Program-made: the position numbers and the translations under genes
The notes under the pieces: model-generated
What the model was told of the DNA's origin: nothing
Seen by the model: only the letters and a program-made list of their open reading frames with translations
The model's database searches: none
Assembly: GCA_019694435.1 (NCBI GenBank)
Contig: JAIBBZ010000046.1
Coordinates: 1 to 34,541, forward strand
DNA: 34,541 nt
DNA from: Pirellulales bacterium
GTDB lineage: Bacteria; Planctomycetota; Planctomycetia; Pirellulales; JAEUIK01
Direction: 5' to 3'
Part shown: positions 1-8,710 of the stretch, piece by piece
Layout: every line of letters starts with the position of its first letter
How positions within the stretch are numbered: the stretch's first letter is position 1

Positions 1-42
1 GACTTGCAGACCGGTGCGGCCGTATTCAAGCGTGACGCGCAT
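1..42 (-). CDS. 5' end of a probable LarA-family (DUF2088) nickel-dependent racemase gene, cut by window edge
   Basis: Only 14 codons are visible. The frame reads MRVTLEYGRTGLQV from an ATG at 42-40 and runs off the left edge. The YGRxGLxV pattern near the N-terminus resembles the start of LarA/DUF2088 proteins, which racemise lactate or other 2-hydroxy acids using a nickel-pincer cofactor. The frame stays open upstream to about position 93, but the ATG at 42 is the only ATG there, and a weak GGCG lies just before it. It lies on the same strand as the small basic protein gene, separated from it by a strong hairpin. The family call rests on very few residues, so it is tentative. Confidence 0.4.
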   Translation of the reverse strand, partial: MRVTLEYGRTGLQV

Positions 43-80
43 GAATTGTTCGCCGCGCAGAAGGGGGATGCGTGCTGCTG

Positions 81-100
81 CGGCTGACGAGCGTCAGCCG
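81..100 (-). terminator. Perfect 9-bp hairpin after the small basic protein gene
   Basis: Arms CGGCTGACG (81-89) and CGTCAGCCG (92-100) are perfect inverted repeats around AG. The hairpin starts two bases after the TAA stop (105-103) of the upstream minus-strand gene and lies before the next minus-strand start at 42. No U-tract follows, so it may terminate weakly, protect a 3' end, or act as a processing site. Confidence 0.45.
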
Positions 101-102
101 GA

Positions 103-384
103 TTACTTCTTGCCCGCGCCCTTGGCGCCGGCCGCGGCGGCCTTGCCGGCCGCGGCCTTGCCGGCATCGCCACCCGCCGTCGCTGCGGCGTCGGCGTCTT
201 CCTTGGTCTTCTTCTTTTTCTTCATCGAGAGCTTGTAAACGCGGACCTTGGGCAACCCGATCGGGCTGTCGCCTTCCTTCCAGCGTTCGGCCTCTTGCAG
301 GCGCTGCAGGCGCTCGACGCGCGTCAGTACGCTACGGTTGCTGGTCGCACCCCGGCGAATCCGCAGGCTCTTGTCCATCGACAT
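103..384 (-). CDS. Small basic protein of the Planctomycetes/Verrucomicrobia/Chlamydiae type
   Basis: The 93-residue product begins MSMDKSLRIRRG and carries NVLTRxER-like (SVLTRVERLQRLQEAERW) and GLPKVRVYKL segments. These match the 'small basic protein' family (TIGR04137, as I remember it) conserved across the PVC bacteria; its exact function is not something I can assign. Residues 1-55 form the conserved part. After MKKKKKTKED comes a low-complexity Ala/Gly/Lys tail of about 40 residues that looks like a lineage-specific extension. The ATG at 384 is preceded by GAGGAG (394-399, minus strand) at nine bases; a second ATG two codons later (378) is possible. The gene has its own promoter in the gap after the RND gene, which suggests high and independent expression. 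Confidence 0.85.
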   Translation of the reverse strand: MSMDKSLRIRRGATSNRSVLTRVERLQRLQEAERWKEGDSPIGLPKVRVYKLSMKKKKKTKEDADAAATAGGDAGKAAAGKAAAAGAKGAGKK

Positions 385-531
385 GGTGTTTCGCTCCTCG
401 GGCAGGGCGGCCCGCGGTTCAATTCGGCGCGGGCCGGGAATCGGTATCGCTATCGCCTTCCGGGGCGGGCAAGACGCCGAGTAGCGGCCGCAGCGCCAGG
501 ACGACGATCAGGTCGGGCAAGGGGACTCCGG

Positions 532-560
532 AGTATAAAGCACACCGCCAGGCCGAACAA
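532..560 (-). promoter_or_regulatory. Sigma70-type promoter for the small basic protein gene
   Basis: On the minus strand TTGTTC (560-555) and TATACT (537-532) are separated by exactly 17 bases. The -10 differs from the consensus by one base. Transcription would start near 525, giving an untranslated leader of about 140 bases before the ATG at 384. The leader (385-525) contains nothing else I recognise. Confidence 0.6.
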
Positions 561-592
561 GGACGCTTCGGCGGCCCATGAGCAGGGCAAAA

Positions 593-3500
593 TCACACCG
601 GAACCGGCGAATTCTCGAGGATCGGCAGCTCGTCGGCCAGCGACGGCTCGCGGTGGACAGGGCCCCCGCTGCGGTGCTCCTCCCACCGCTGCAGAAACAC
701 GAAGAACACCGGCACGAAAAAGACCGAGAAGACGGTCGCCGCGATCATGCCGCCGAACACGGCGGTCCCCAATGCCCGCTGGCCGGCGGCGCCCGCACCC
801 TGGGCCACGACCAACGGCACGACGCCCAGAATGAACGCGAACGAAGTCATCAAGATCGGCCGCAGGCGCTGGACGGAGGCCGCAACGGCCGCTGCAAGAA
901 TCGCCTGGCCACTCTCGCGCTTCGCCCGGGCAAACTCCACGATCAGGATGGCGTTCTTACTGGCCAACGCCACGATCAGCACCATGCCGATCTGGGTGTA
1001 GACGTTATTGTCGAGCCCCGCAATGGCCACGGCCGCGATCGAACCGAGCAGGCCCAGCGGTACGACCAGAATCACCGAGACGGGAGCCCACCAGCTTTCG
1101 TATTGCGCGGCCAGCACCAGATAAACCAACAGCATCGCCATGCCGAGGATGACGAGCGATTCGCCGCTGACGCGTTGTTCCTGGTAGGCCATGCCGGTCC
1201 ATTCGAAACCCATCGCCGGCGGCAGATCGCGCTGGGAGATCTGTTCCATCAACCGCAGGGCGTCGCCCGAACTGTAGCCCGGCGCCGGTTCGCCGGTGAT
1301 CGCCGCCGACGGATACATGTTGTAGCGATTGATGATCTGCGGACCGACGCGCCGTTCGATCGACGCCAATGTGCCCAGCGGCAACATCTCGCCGCGCGCG
1401 TTGCGCACCTCGAGCCGCGAGATATCCTCGGGGTTCGTGCGGTATTTGGGCTCGGCCTGCACGCGCACCTGAAAGGTGCGACCGAACTTGTTGAAATCGT
1501 TCACGTAGGCCGAACCCAGATTGGCCTGCAGCGTCGAGAACACTGCGTCGAGCGACACGCCCAGCGATTTGACCTTGGTCCGATCGATATCGACCAGCAG
1601 TTGCGGGACGCCCGGACGGTACGAAGTGTTCATGGCGGTCAGCGCCGTTTGGCCATTGGCCGAATCGATCACCTGCTGGGCCACGAGCCCAAGCTCCTGC
1701 AGGCCGGCGTCACCGCGGTCTTCGAGCTGCAATTGAAAGCCCGTGCGCACGCCCAAACCGCGAATGGCCGGCGGGGCCGAGGGCATAATTCGGGCCTCTT
1801 GAATCGCGCCGAACTTGCGGCGCAGATTGTCGAGCACATCGTCGAGCGTATGCCCGGCCCGCAAGCGTTCGTCCCAGGGGTCGAGCGTGACGAACAGCGT
1901 GCCCACGTTGGGCGCGCTGCTCTGGTCGATGAAGGACATGCCGCCGATCGTGTTCCAATCGTTTACGCCCGGCGTGTCGGCCAATACGCCGTCGATCTTG
2001 CGCATCACCTCCTTCGTGCGCGTCTGCGATGCCGCATCGGGCAACTGCACGCTGACGATCAGGTATCCCTGATCCTCGACGGGCAAGAAGCCGGTCGGCA
2101 GACGGCCATACCACCAGCCGGTCAAGGCCAGCAGCGCGGCGAACACGGCCAGGACCGGCCACGAGTGCCGCAGCACAAACTCGACCGCGCGGCCGTATGC
2201 CCGTTCCACCAGCCCGTAAACGGCGTTGAAGGCCCGGAAAAACCACCACCGTCGGCCTTGCACCGGGCGCAGCCACAGCGCGCACTGGGCCGGCTTGAGC
2301 GTCAGCGCGTTGATAGCGCTGATCAAAGCCGTGGCGGCGATGGTCAGGGCGAATTGTCGATAAAGCTGGCCGGTGATGCCACCCAAGAAGGCGCTGGGCA
2401 GGAACACGGCCATCAACACCAACGTGATGCCGATGATCGGCGCGATCACCTCGGGCATCGCGCGGATGGTCGCGCGCTTGGGCTCCTCGCCGCGCTCGAT
2501 ATGATGCGCGGCGTTCTCGACGATCACGATCGCGTCGTCGACGACGATGCCGATCGCCAGGATCAGGCCGAACAACGTCAGGATATTCACCGTGAAACCG
2601 ATCACCGCCATGGCCGCGAAGGCGCCGATGATGGTCACCGGCACCGTCGTCGCGGGAATCAGCACGGCCCGCCAATCCTGCAGAAATACCAGGATCACGA
2701 CGAGCACCAAGGCGCCGGCCTCGCCCAGTGTCCAGTAGACGTCGTGGATCGACGCCTCGACGAACCGCGACGTGTCCAGCGAGACGACGTAGGTCATACC
2801 GGGCGGAAAGCTCTTGGCCATCCGGTCCATGGCCTGCTTGACGTCGCGGGCCACGTCGAGCGCGTTGGCTCCGGGCAGTTGATAGACGCCCAGATTGGCC
2901 GTCGGCTTGCCGCGCTTCAGGTTGAACTGGTCGTAAGACTGCGCGCCGAGTTCGACCCGGGCCACGTCGCGCAAGCGCGTGACGGCACCGTCGGCGCCGG
3001 TCTTGAGAATGATATCGGCGAACTGCTCCGCCTCTTCCAGCCGCCCCAGCACGCTGACGGTGTATTGAAACTGCGTGGCCGAGTTGAGCGGCGGTTGGCC
3101 AATCTGTCCGGCCGCGACTTGCACGTTTTGCTCGCGCACCACGCGCATCACGTCGTCGGTCGTCAATTGGCGGCTGCGCAGGCGTTCAGGATCGATCCAG
3201 ATCCGCATGCTGTAAACGCCGGTGCCGAACACGTTCACGTCGCCCACGCCGCGCACGCGGCTCAGCTCATCGCGCACGGCCAGGTTGGCATAGTTCGCCA
3301 GAAACAGGCTGTCATAGTCGTCGTTGGGCGAGGTGAGCGACAACAGCAGGATGATATTGGTCGCCTGCTTGCGAATATTGATGCCCTGCCGCTGCACGTC
3401 CTCAGGCAAGAACCGCAGTGCCGAGGCGACGCGGTTCTGCACCAGGATTTGCGCGTCGTCGAGGTTCGTGCCGATCTCGAAGGTGACCGTCAGCGAGTAG

Positions 3501-3763
3501 GTGCCGTCGCTCGACGAGGTCGACGACATGTAGAGCATGTTCTCGACGCCGTTGATCTGCTGCTCGAGCGGCGCCGCGACGGTGTTGGCCACCACCTGCG
3601 CGTTGGCGCCGGGATAGGTGGCGCTCACGCGGACCGTGGGGGGCGTAATCGGCGGGTATTGCTCGACCGGCAGCCGCGCCAACGCTACGCCGCCCAAAAC
3701 CATCGTCACAATGGCGATGACGTTCGCGAAGACCGGGCGTTCGATGAAGAAGCGGGAAAACAT
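593..3763 (-). CDS. RND multidrug efflux transporter, HAE1/AcrB-MexB family
   Basis: This 1056-residue inner-membrane pump is close to the AcrB length (1049). It would export hydrophobic drugs, dyes or detergents using proton influx. The N-terminal FSRFFIERPVFANVIAI is the family's first membrane helix. The transmembrane-4 proton-relay pair is present in GIVVDDAIVIVEN (Asp409, Asp410), and the transmembrane-10 lysine in ALASKNAILIVEFA (Lys936). Two periplasmic porter/docking regions lie after TM1 (about 30-340) and after TM7 (about 560-870). The ATG at 3763 lies eight bases after the stop of the adaptor gene, so the two are probably co-transcribed and translationally coupled. The C-terminus ends in a short Pro/Ser/Glu tail. 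No TolC-like gene is nearby, so the pump must use an outer-membrane factor encoded elsewhere. The substrate cannot be read from the sequence. Confidence 0.96.
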   Translation of the reverse strand: MFSRFFIERPVFANVIAIVTMVLGGVALARLPVEQYPPITPPTVRVSATYPGANAQVVANTVAAPLEQQINGVENMLYMSSTSSSDGTYSLTVTFEIGTNLDDAQILVQNRVASALRFLPEDVQRQGINIRKQATNIILLLSLTSPNDDYDSLFLANYANLAVRDELSRVRGVGDVNVFGTGVYSMRIWIDPERLRSRQLTTDDVMRVVREQNVQVAAGQIGQPPLNSATQFQYTVSVLGRLEEAEQFADIILKTGADGAVTRLRDVARVELGAQSYDQFNLKRGKPTANLGVYQLPGANALDVARDVKQAMDRMAKSFPPGMTYVVSLDTSRFVEASIHDVYWTLGEAGALVLVVILVFLQDWRAVLIPATTVPVTIIGAFAAMAVIGFTVNILTLFGLILAIGIVVDDAIVIVENAAHHIERGEEPKRATIRAMPEVIAPIIGITLVLMAVFLPSAFLGGITGQLYRQFALTIAATALISAINALTLKPAQCALWLRPVQGRRWWFFRAFNAVYGLVERAYGRAVEFVLRHSWPVLAVFAALLALTGWWYGRLPTGFLPVEDQGYLIVSVQLPDAASQTRTKEVMRKIDGVLADTPGVNDWNTIGGMSFIDQSSAPNVGTLFVTLDPWDERLRAGHTLDDVLDNLRRKFGAIQEARIMPSAPPAIRGLGVRTGFQLQLEDRGDAGLQELGLVAQQVIDSANGQTALTAMNTSYRPGVPQLLVDIDRTKVKSLGVSLDAVFSTLQANLGSAYVNDFNKFGRTFQVRVQAEPKYRTNPEDISRLEVRNARGEMLPLGTLASIERRVGPQIINRYNMYPSAAITGEPAPGYSSGDALRLMEQISQRDLPPAMGFEWTGMAYQEQRVSGESLVILGMAMLLVYLVLAAQYESWWAPVSVILVVPLGLLGSIAAVAIAGLDNNVYTQIGMVLIVALASKNAILIVEFARAKRESGQAILAAAVAASVQRLRPILMTSFAFILGVVPLVVAQGAGAAGQRALGTAVFGGMIAATVFSVFFVPVFFVFLQRWEEHRSGGPVHREPSLADELPILENSPVPV

Positions 3764-3771
3764 GCCGACGA

Positions 3772-4983
3772 TTACCGGTGAGTCGCTTGCACCGCCTCGG
3801 GAGCGTGGACCGCGGCCTGGGCCGAGGCGGTGCTGGCCGCCTGGGACTTACTCCCCTCGCGCACCGGATCGACGGTCGTGCCCGGGCGGGCGCGTTGCAG
3901 GCCGTTTACGACGACCCATTCCCCTTCCTTCACGCCTTCGCTGACCACGCGCAGCCCCTGCTGCAAGGGCCCGAGCCGCACGGGACGCTGCTGGACGACG
4001 TTTCGGCCTTCGACGACGAGCACGTAGTCGCCGCGTTGATCGGTGCCGATCGCGCGGTCTTCCACCAGCAGCCGTGGCTGCGGTGCGCCCACCGCCGCGC
4101 GGATCCGTACGAACATGCCCGGCGTCATGCGCAGGTCGGGATTGGGAAACACGCCGCGCCGCAAAGTCGTACCGGTCGCCGGATCGATGCCGAGCTGTCG
4201 AAAGTCGAGCACGCCGCGATGGGGATAATCGTCCTCGTCGGCCAGCGCCAGCTCGAGCTCGGGCGGCTGCTTCTCAGGGTCGGGCAGCCGGTTCTCGCGG
4301 CGCAGTTGCATGAATCGCAACAGTTCGAGTTCGCTGACGCTGAAATATGCGTGGATCGGATCGATGTTTTCGATCACGGCCAGCACCGTCTGGTCCTGTA
4401 GAACCAGGTTGCCCACGTCGACCATGTGCCGGCCGATGCGGCCCGAGAGCGGCGCGCGAATCTCGGTGTATTGCAGGTTCAGCTCGGCCTCGGTCAGCGC
4501 AGCCGCAGCCGCGCGGCGCTCGGCTTCGGTGCGCGCCAACTCGGCCCGGTCCAAGTCAAGCTGTTCGCGCGTCACGGCGTCGGCGCGGGCCAATTCGTTC
4601 GAACGGGCCAGATTGGCGTTGGCCAGTTGCACGGCGGCGTCAGACTTGGCCAGATTGGCCCGGGCCACTTCCAACTCGGCCCGGAACGGAGCCTGCTCGA
4701 CGACGAACAGCAGTTCGCCTTGTTTGACCTGTGTTCCGTCTTCGAACTCGATCTTTTCCAGATAGCCGCGCACGCGGGCCCGCAGTTCGACGGTTTGCTG
4801 TGCACGCGTTGTGCCCGTGAACTCGACCCACTCGGTCACGTCGCGGATGACGGGCTGGCTGACCGTCACCTTGGGGGGAGGCGGGGGAACGAACTCATTG
4901 CGCCCCCGGCAGCCGGCCAAACTCGATCCGGCGCCCAAGCACAACAAGACCGCTGCTACTTGCTGGCGGGGGAACGATGCCAT
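3772..4983 (-). CDS. RND efflux periplasmic adaptor (membrane fusion protein), lipoprotein
   Basis: The 403-residue product starts with a lipoprotein signal whose lipobox SLAGC places the lipidated cysteine at Cys25. A split biotinyl/lipoyl domain follows: VRGYLEKIEFEDGTQVKQGE near residues 70-90, and IRAPLSGRIGRHMVDVGNLV after an Ala/Glu/Arg-rich alpha-hairpin of roughly 95-175. A beta-barrel and membrane-proximal domain lie between about 200 and 375. This is the AcrA/MexA architecture, bridging the pump to an outer-membrane channel. The C-terminal 25 residues are an Ala/Gln/Ser-rich tail. The gene precedes the pump gene in the usual adaptor-pump order. The ATG at 4983 has only a weak upstream ribosome site (CAGG). 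No regulator is adjacent. Confidence 0.94.
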   Translation of the reverse strand: MASFPRQQVAAVLLCLGAGSSLAGCRGRNEFVPPPPPKVTVSQPVIRDVTEWVEFTGTTRAQQTVELRARVRGYLEKIEFEDGTQVKQGELLFVVEQAPFRAELEVARANLAKSDAAVQLANANLARSNELARADAVTREQLDLDRAELARTEAERRAAAAALTEAELNLQYTEIRAPLSGRIGRHMVDVGNLVLQDQTVLAVIENIDPIHAYFSVSELELLRFMQLRRENRLPDPEKQPPELELALADEDDYPHRGVLDFRQLGIDPATGTTLRRGVFPNPDLRMTPGMFVRIRAAVGAPQPRLLVEDRAIGTDQRGDYVLVVEGRNVVQQRPVRLGPLQQGLRVVSEGVKEGEWVVVNGLQRARPGTTVDPVREGSKSQAASTASAQAAVHAPEAVQATHR

Positions 4984-5236
4984 GAAGTTTGCCTGATTTC
5001 GATGCCGCAGCGGCGCTCACGGGGAATGATAGGCAGCCGCCTTCCCGAGGCCATCGACGTAGCGTCTCTAGGGCTCGTGGAAAGTTGGGGTGGGATGCGC
5101 TCGTCGGCGCTGAAACGGCTCGCCTCATCCAAGCTTAGTCCATACCCCGGCCTGCCGGGAATGCTGCTCAACCAGCGCTGGCTCGCGAAATCATGCTGGC
5201 GACGTCCTGCGACACGGTTCGCCGTGTTACGAACCC
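4984..5236. other. Gap between CHAT gene stop and efflux operon start
   Basis: I see no gene in these 253 bases. They hold a hairpin close to the CHAT stop (separate entry), a 6-bp inverted repeat CCCGGC/GCCGGG at 5146-5159, and presumably the efflux promoter. A TATCAT on the minus strand about 50 bases before the adaptor ATG could be a -10, but no convincing -35 pairs with it. Confidence 0.5.
5212..5227 (-). terminator. Hairpin downstream of the CHAT gene
   Basis: Arms ACACGG (5212-5217) and CCGTGT (5222-5227) enclose a four-base loop, TTCG on the plus strand and CGAA on the minus strand. It begins nine bases after the TAG stop of the minus-strand CHAT gene. There is no U-tract, so its strength as a terminator is uncertain. 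Confidence 0.4.
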
Positions 5237-8200
5237 CTAGTTCGGCGGACGATTCGTTGAACCGTCGGCGGCGGCGTTCGACGAGCGATCTTCGCCCGAG
5301 TCGTCGTTCGGTTCGGCGGGTGCGCCTTCCTGGTTCTCCCCTCCGTCGCCGGACTTCGGCTTGAGTTTCAGCACCCCGCCGCCGGTGTCGTCCGAAGACG
5401 CACCGCCGCTGCCCGGATCGATCAGCAGATAACCGGCCCAGAAGAATGGATGCTCGGCCGTGGGCGGATCTTTCATGCCGGCTGCGTTGACGCGCGGCTC
5501 GGAAGGCGGATCGATCTTCGTCGACATCGCCAGGAGCACGCTCCGCTGCCAGGCCTTGGCCGCGTCGCCGGCCGGCAGCTCGCGCAAGAACTCGCGCATC
5601 AGGTCGAAGCTCGTCTGACCACCGACGCGCCAACGGCTGATGAGCACCGTGCGCGTGCCCGACGCCAGGAGACCGCAGGTGGCAAGGAACAGTTCGCGTC
5701 CGGGCACATCGGTGCTGCCTTTTTTCACGCCCGACTCGGCGGCGCTGTGAAATCCTGGCAAAAGCACCTCGTCCGGCGCACCCCCGGGCAAAGCGATCCA
5801 AGACGACAGCGAACCGCTTTGCGGCTGCTTGTCGAACTGCACTGGCCGCCATGCCAACAGGTCGTCCGCCGGCAATTGAATGTCGTCGAACACGAGCAGC
5901 CGCGAGAACAGCGAGCTATACGTCGCCGACGGCGCGGGCAGCGGCATCGGCAAGATCCCGACGCCAGGCAGGTCTTCGGCCAGTTGCTGCGCCCAGTTCT
6001 TGGCCACCTCGGGTTCGTCCCGGGGATACAATCGACCCGCGACGATCGCCGTCGCCGCCGAAGGGCGGCGTCCACGTCCATCGGGCACGCACGCCGAAGC
6101 AAAGGGCGCGTAGCGCACCCGGCATTTGGAGAGCAAGGGCACCAACTTGCCGTCCGCGTCGGTGATCGGCAGCGCCTCGAACGGTACGTACCACAGCGCC
6201 CCGTCAGGCACGATCACGACCTCGTCCGCCGCGGCGAACAGATTGTCGCCGCCCCCCTTGGTGAGCATCTTGAGCAGCTCGGCGGCCGATTTCTTCCAGG
6301 CATCACTGGCCAGCGCCTCACGATCGAGAGGGCGGTTGGCGTCGACCTGGCCCAGGTCGTGCAGCACCTTGACGAGCTGCTTGTGAACGCCCGCCGCCTG
6401 CGCGATTTGCCAGTTGGCATACTTGCCGTCGGTATAGGCGAAGACGTAATAGCTCTTGCCGCTGAAGTAGAAATCGAGGAGCACGGTCTTTTCCGGCAGC
6501 TTCGATTCGATCTCTTCGGCGGTGTGCCGCGCGGGGAAGGTGATCTTGCTCGCTTCCCGGCTGAGAGACATTTCGCGAAGCAATACCTCTTGTCGCGCGC
6601 TGATCGACTCCAGCTCTTTCAACCCCGCGACCAGCTTGTGTTGTTCCTCGTCGTCGTCGGGCACCAGCGGCAACTGCCCGAGCTGCCCGCGCAATTGCTC
6701 GACCTGCTTGGCCAGCGCCTCGTAGTCGGGAAACCGGCTCAACAGCGCCTGCCGATCGAGCGTCGCTTGCTGGTCCAAGCGATCGCTCGGTGTTTCGAGC
6801 AGCCAGCGAATCGCCAACAGCCGGCCGCCAAACGGCAGGGCGGTGAAGAACCGCTCGCGGCGTTCGAGATCGGCCACTTCGAGCGCCACCTCGTGTGCCT
6901 TGCGCTCGAGCGCCGCGCGGAACCAGTTCCCGTAGCTGGACGCATGTGGCGTGAGTGCAAACGTAATCGCTTCGAGCGGCTGCTGGCTCCAGTCGAGCGC
7001 CGACGGGTCGCGTAGCAGTTGCGCATAGTATTCAACCGCATTGCGCGGGGCGATATTGCCGCTGCCATACAAGCGATCCACGAGCCGCAAATGGAAATTC
7101 CACAGCGAACCCTTGGATTGGAAGGTCATCGCGGCGGCCAGGCTCTGTTCGCCGGCCGACACCTGCTGCTGTTGAAAGGCGTTGACAGCCGAGAGGTAAT
7201 TGAACCGCGCCCCCAGCCGCGAATTCTGCAGGCTCCGCTCCGGCGAGATCAGGTTGCGCACGTCGGCCAGCGTTTGCTGGCAGGGGGCAGCCTGGCGCTG
7301 AGCCGCCAACGATTCGGCGATGCACAACGCTACGCTGGCCGCCAGGGCCCGCTGATTCTGCTGGCGCGACCAGCCGCGCGCCGACTCGAGCACCGGCCAC
7401 AGACCGTCGCGATTCGCGACGAGATGGTTCGTGGTACCCCAGCGGACGATTTCCTCGAACAGGCCCGGGTCGCCGAATTGCACGGCCGCGTACGTCGCTT
7501 CGCGGAAGTAATTGTCAGCAACTTCGTAGTTGGCCTCGCTCATGGCCATCCGGCCCAGCTCGAACAGGGCCACGGCCGTGAACGGGTGGTCGTACTCACC
7601 CAGCGCGATCAGGCCGCGCTCGAGCACGGGCTTGGCCTGCGTGTCCTTGCCGCCGGCCAGGTAGGCCACGCCTAACATCACGTCGGCCCAGGTCTCGGTC
7701 CAGTGGTTCGGTTGGACGGGTCTGCGCGCCAAGGTGGCGATCAGGTCCCTGGTCACCTGCTGTTGCGCACAGGTGGGCCCGCCCAATTCGCGGTAGCGCC
7801 GCATGGCGAGGATCGTGCAACGCACGATTTCGTTGGCGTGCAGCCCCAGCAGCAGCGGCATCTTCACGACGCCGCCTTGACGCAGCACCTGCGATTGGTC
7901 GACCTGACCCTGGAAGATCTGCACCGTGTCGGGAAACGCGCCGGGCCGTGCCTTGCGGGCCGACTTGCCCCAGGGAACCGTCTTGAGCGTAGTCTGAGGA
8001 TTGATACCTGGCGGGAACTGCACCTGCAGCAACCAGTCGGGAAAGCTGAGATAGAGCTTCAGCGCCGATTCGTACTGTTCGAGTGCCTGGTCCATTTGGC
8101 CAAGCTGGTAGTAGCACTCGCCGACCATCGTGTGGTAGCAGATCGAGTCGATCCACCGGGTCGGCATCTTGATCCCGCGGCTTCCTTCGCGGCGAAAGGC

Positions 8201-8395
8201 ATCGAGCGCGGCCGCGTAATCGCCGTCGTAATAGGCCGGGAACACCGCCTCGTAAGTGATCTGCGGATACGACCGATCGCCCAGCACCTGGGCCGGCGCC
8301 GTGTGGCAGCAGCAGAGCCCGACCAGCGCCACCACCAGCAAAGCGACGGGCGCCAAGGGCGCCGCGTTGCGGAACCGTCGGAACCTGGTGAACAT
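5237..8395 (-). CDS. Exported TPR protein with a catalytically degenerate CHAT domain
   Basis: From the ATG at 8395 (AGAGG six bases upstream) the product is 1052 residues. The frame is open for 70 more codons upstream, but a clear signal peptide (MFTRFRRFRN, then a hydrophobic run to TAPAQ, about residue 36) fixes the start. Residues 40-450 are helical with TPR-like repeats (YYDGDYAAALDAFRR, YYQLGQMDQALEQYESAL, ELGRMAMSEANYEVADNYFR). A coiled coil around 570-640 (LAKQVEQLRGQLGQL) precedes the CHAT domain. VVIVPDGALWYVPFEAL and ELFLATCGLLASGTRTVLISRW are typical CHAT blocks, and HPFFWAGYLLIDPG is the usual end. However, the SACETG motif reads SAAESG (884-889), so the nucleophilic Cys is Ala886, and residues 758-882 contain no His. 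CHAT is a caspase-like protease fold; this one should not cleave. An acidic Gly/Ser/Asp tail ends the protein. It is probably periplasmic. Confidence 0.88.
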   Translation of the reverse strand: MFTRFRRFRNAAPLAPVALLVVALVGLCCCHTAPAQVLGDRSYPQITYEAVFPAYYDGDYAAALDAFRREGSRGIKMPTRWIDSICYHTMVGECYYQLGQMDQALEQYESALKLYLSFPDWLLQVQFPPGINPQTTLKTVPWGKSARKARPGAFPDTVQIFQGQVDQSQVLRQGGVVKMPLLLGLHANEIVRCTILAMRRYRELGGPTCAQQQVTRDLIATLARRPVQPNHWTETWADVMLGVAYLAGGKDTQAKPVLERGLIALGEYDHPFTAVALFELGRMAMSEANYEVADNYFREATYAAVQFGDPGLFEEIVRWGTTNHLVANRDGLWPVLESARGWSRQQNQRALAASVALCIAESLAAQRQAAPCQQTLADVRNLISPERSLQNSRLGARFNYLSAVNAFQQQQVSAGEQSLAAAMTFQSKGSLWNFHLRLVDRLYGSGNIAPRNAVEYYAQLLRDPSALDWSQQPLEAITFALTPHASSYGNWFRAALERKAHEVALEVADLERRERFFTALPFGGRLLAIRWLLETPSDRLDQQATLDRQALLSRFPDYEALAKQVEQLRGQLGQLPLVPDDDEEQHKLVAGLKELESISARQEVLLREMSLSREASKITFPARHTAEEIESKLPEKTVLLDFYFSGKSYYVFAYTDGKYANWQIAQAAGVHKQLVKVLHDLGQVDANRPLDREALASDAWKKSAAELLKMLTKGGGDNLFAAADEVVIVPDGALWYVPFEALPITDADGKLVPLLSKCRVRYAPFASACVPDGRGRRPSAATAIVAGRLYPRDEPEVAKNWAQQLAEDLPGVGILPMPLPAPSATYSSLFSRLLVFDDIQLPADDLLAWRPVQFDKQPQSGSLSSWIALPGGAPDEVLLPGFHSAAESGVKKGSTDVPGRELFLATCGLLASGTRTVLISRWRVGGQTSFDLMREFLRELPAGDAAKAWQRSVLLAMSTKIDPPSEPRVNAAGMKDPPTAEHPFFWAGYLLIDPGSGGASSDDTGGGVLKLKPKSGDGGENQEGAPAEPNDDSGEDRSSNAAADGSTNRPPN

Positions 8396-8710
8396 CGACG
8401 GCCTCTTCGTGTTCGATCCCGGGGACGCAGCGTCTCGGTGCCACAAACCCTCGACAGCGCAGGGCGCCCGGACGGCACGAGACCTCGATAGCACGCGTCT
8501 CGATTCAGGATACCGCTGGCGGCGGACCGCGGCAAAAGACCGTCGCCCGGGGCCGGTCTTTCCCTTGCGCCACGGGCCGGTTGGAGCGGTCGGAGCAATT
8601 ATCACAAGTTTGCCGGTTGGGTGGCCGATAACGGGTGGTGAATAACTCCCGAGACCCGTCTTCGGGACGAGGTTCCCTCGCGGCTTGCCGTGCCAGCAGG
8701 AGTACGATCG
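8396..8710. promoter_or_regulatory. Divergent intergenic region between the CHAT and lipoprotein genes
   Basis: These 315 bases separate two divergent starts and must hold both promoters. I could not pick convincing -35/-10 pairs. An inverted repeat TCCCGA/TCGGGA with a nine-base loop lies just upstream of the lipoprotein gene (about 8647-8667). No additional gene with a ribosome site is visible. Confidence 0.4.

Noticed and set aside
578..3781. A very long plus-strand open frame of 1067 codons opposite the RND gene
   Set aside because: It is a mirror of the real gene: composition is rich in Arg, His, Gln and Asp without hydrophobic pattern or known motif, and no ribosome site precedes it. 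High GC removes stop codons from the antisense frame.
5172..5181. Palindrome CCAGCGCTGG after the CHAT gene as an operator
   Set aside because: A ten-base palindrome is expected by chance in high-GC sequence of this length, and no repeat of it occurs nearby.
8395..8605. 70-codon N-terminal extension of the CHAT protein
   Set aside because: The stretch is Arg/Pro-rich and precedes a clear signal peptide; the ATG at 8395 has its own ribosome site.
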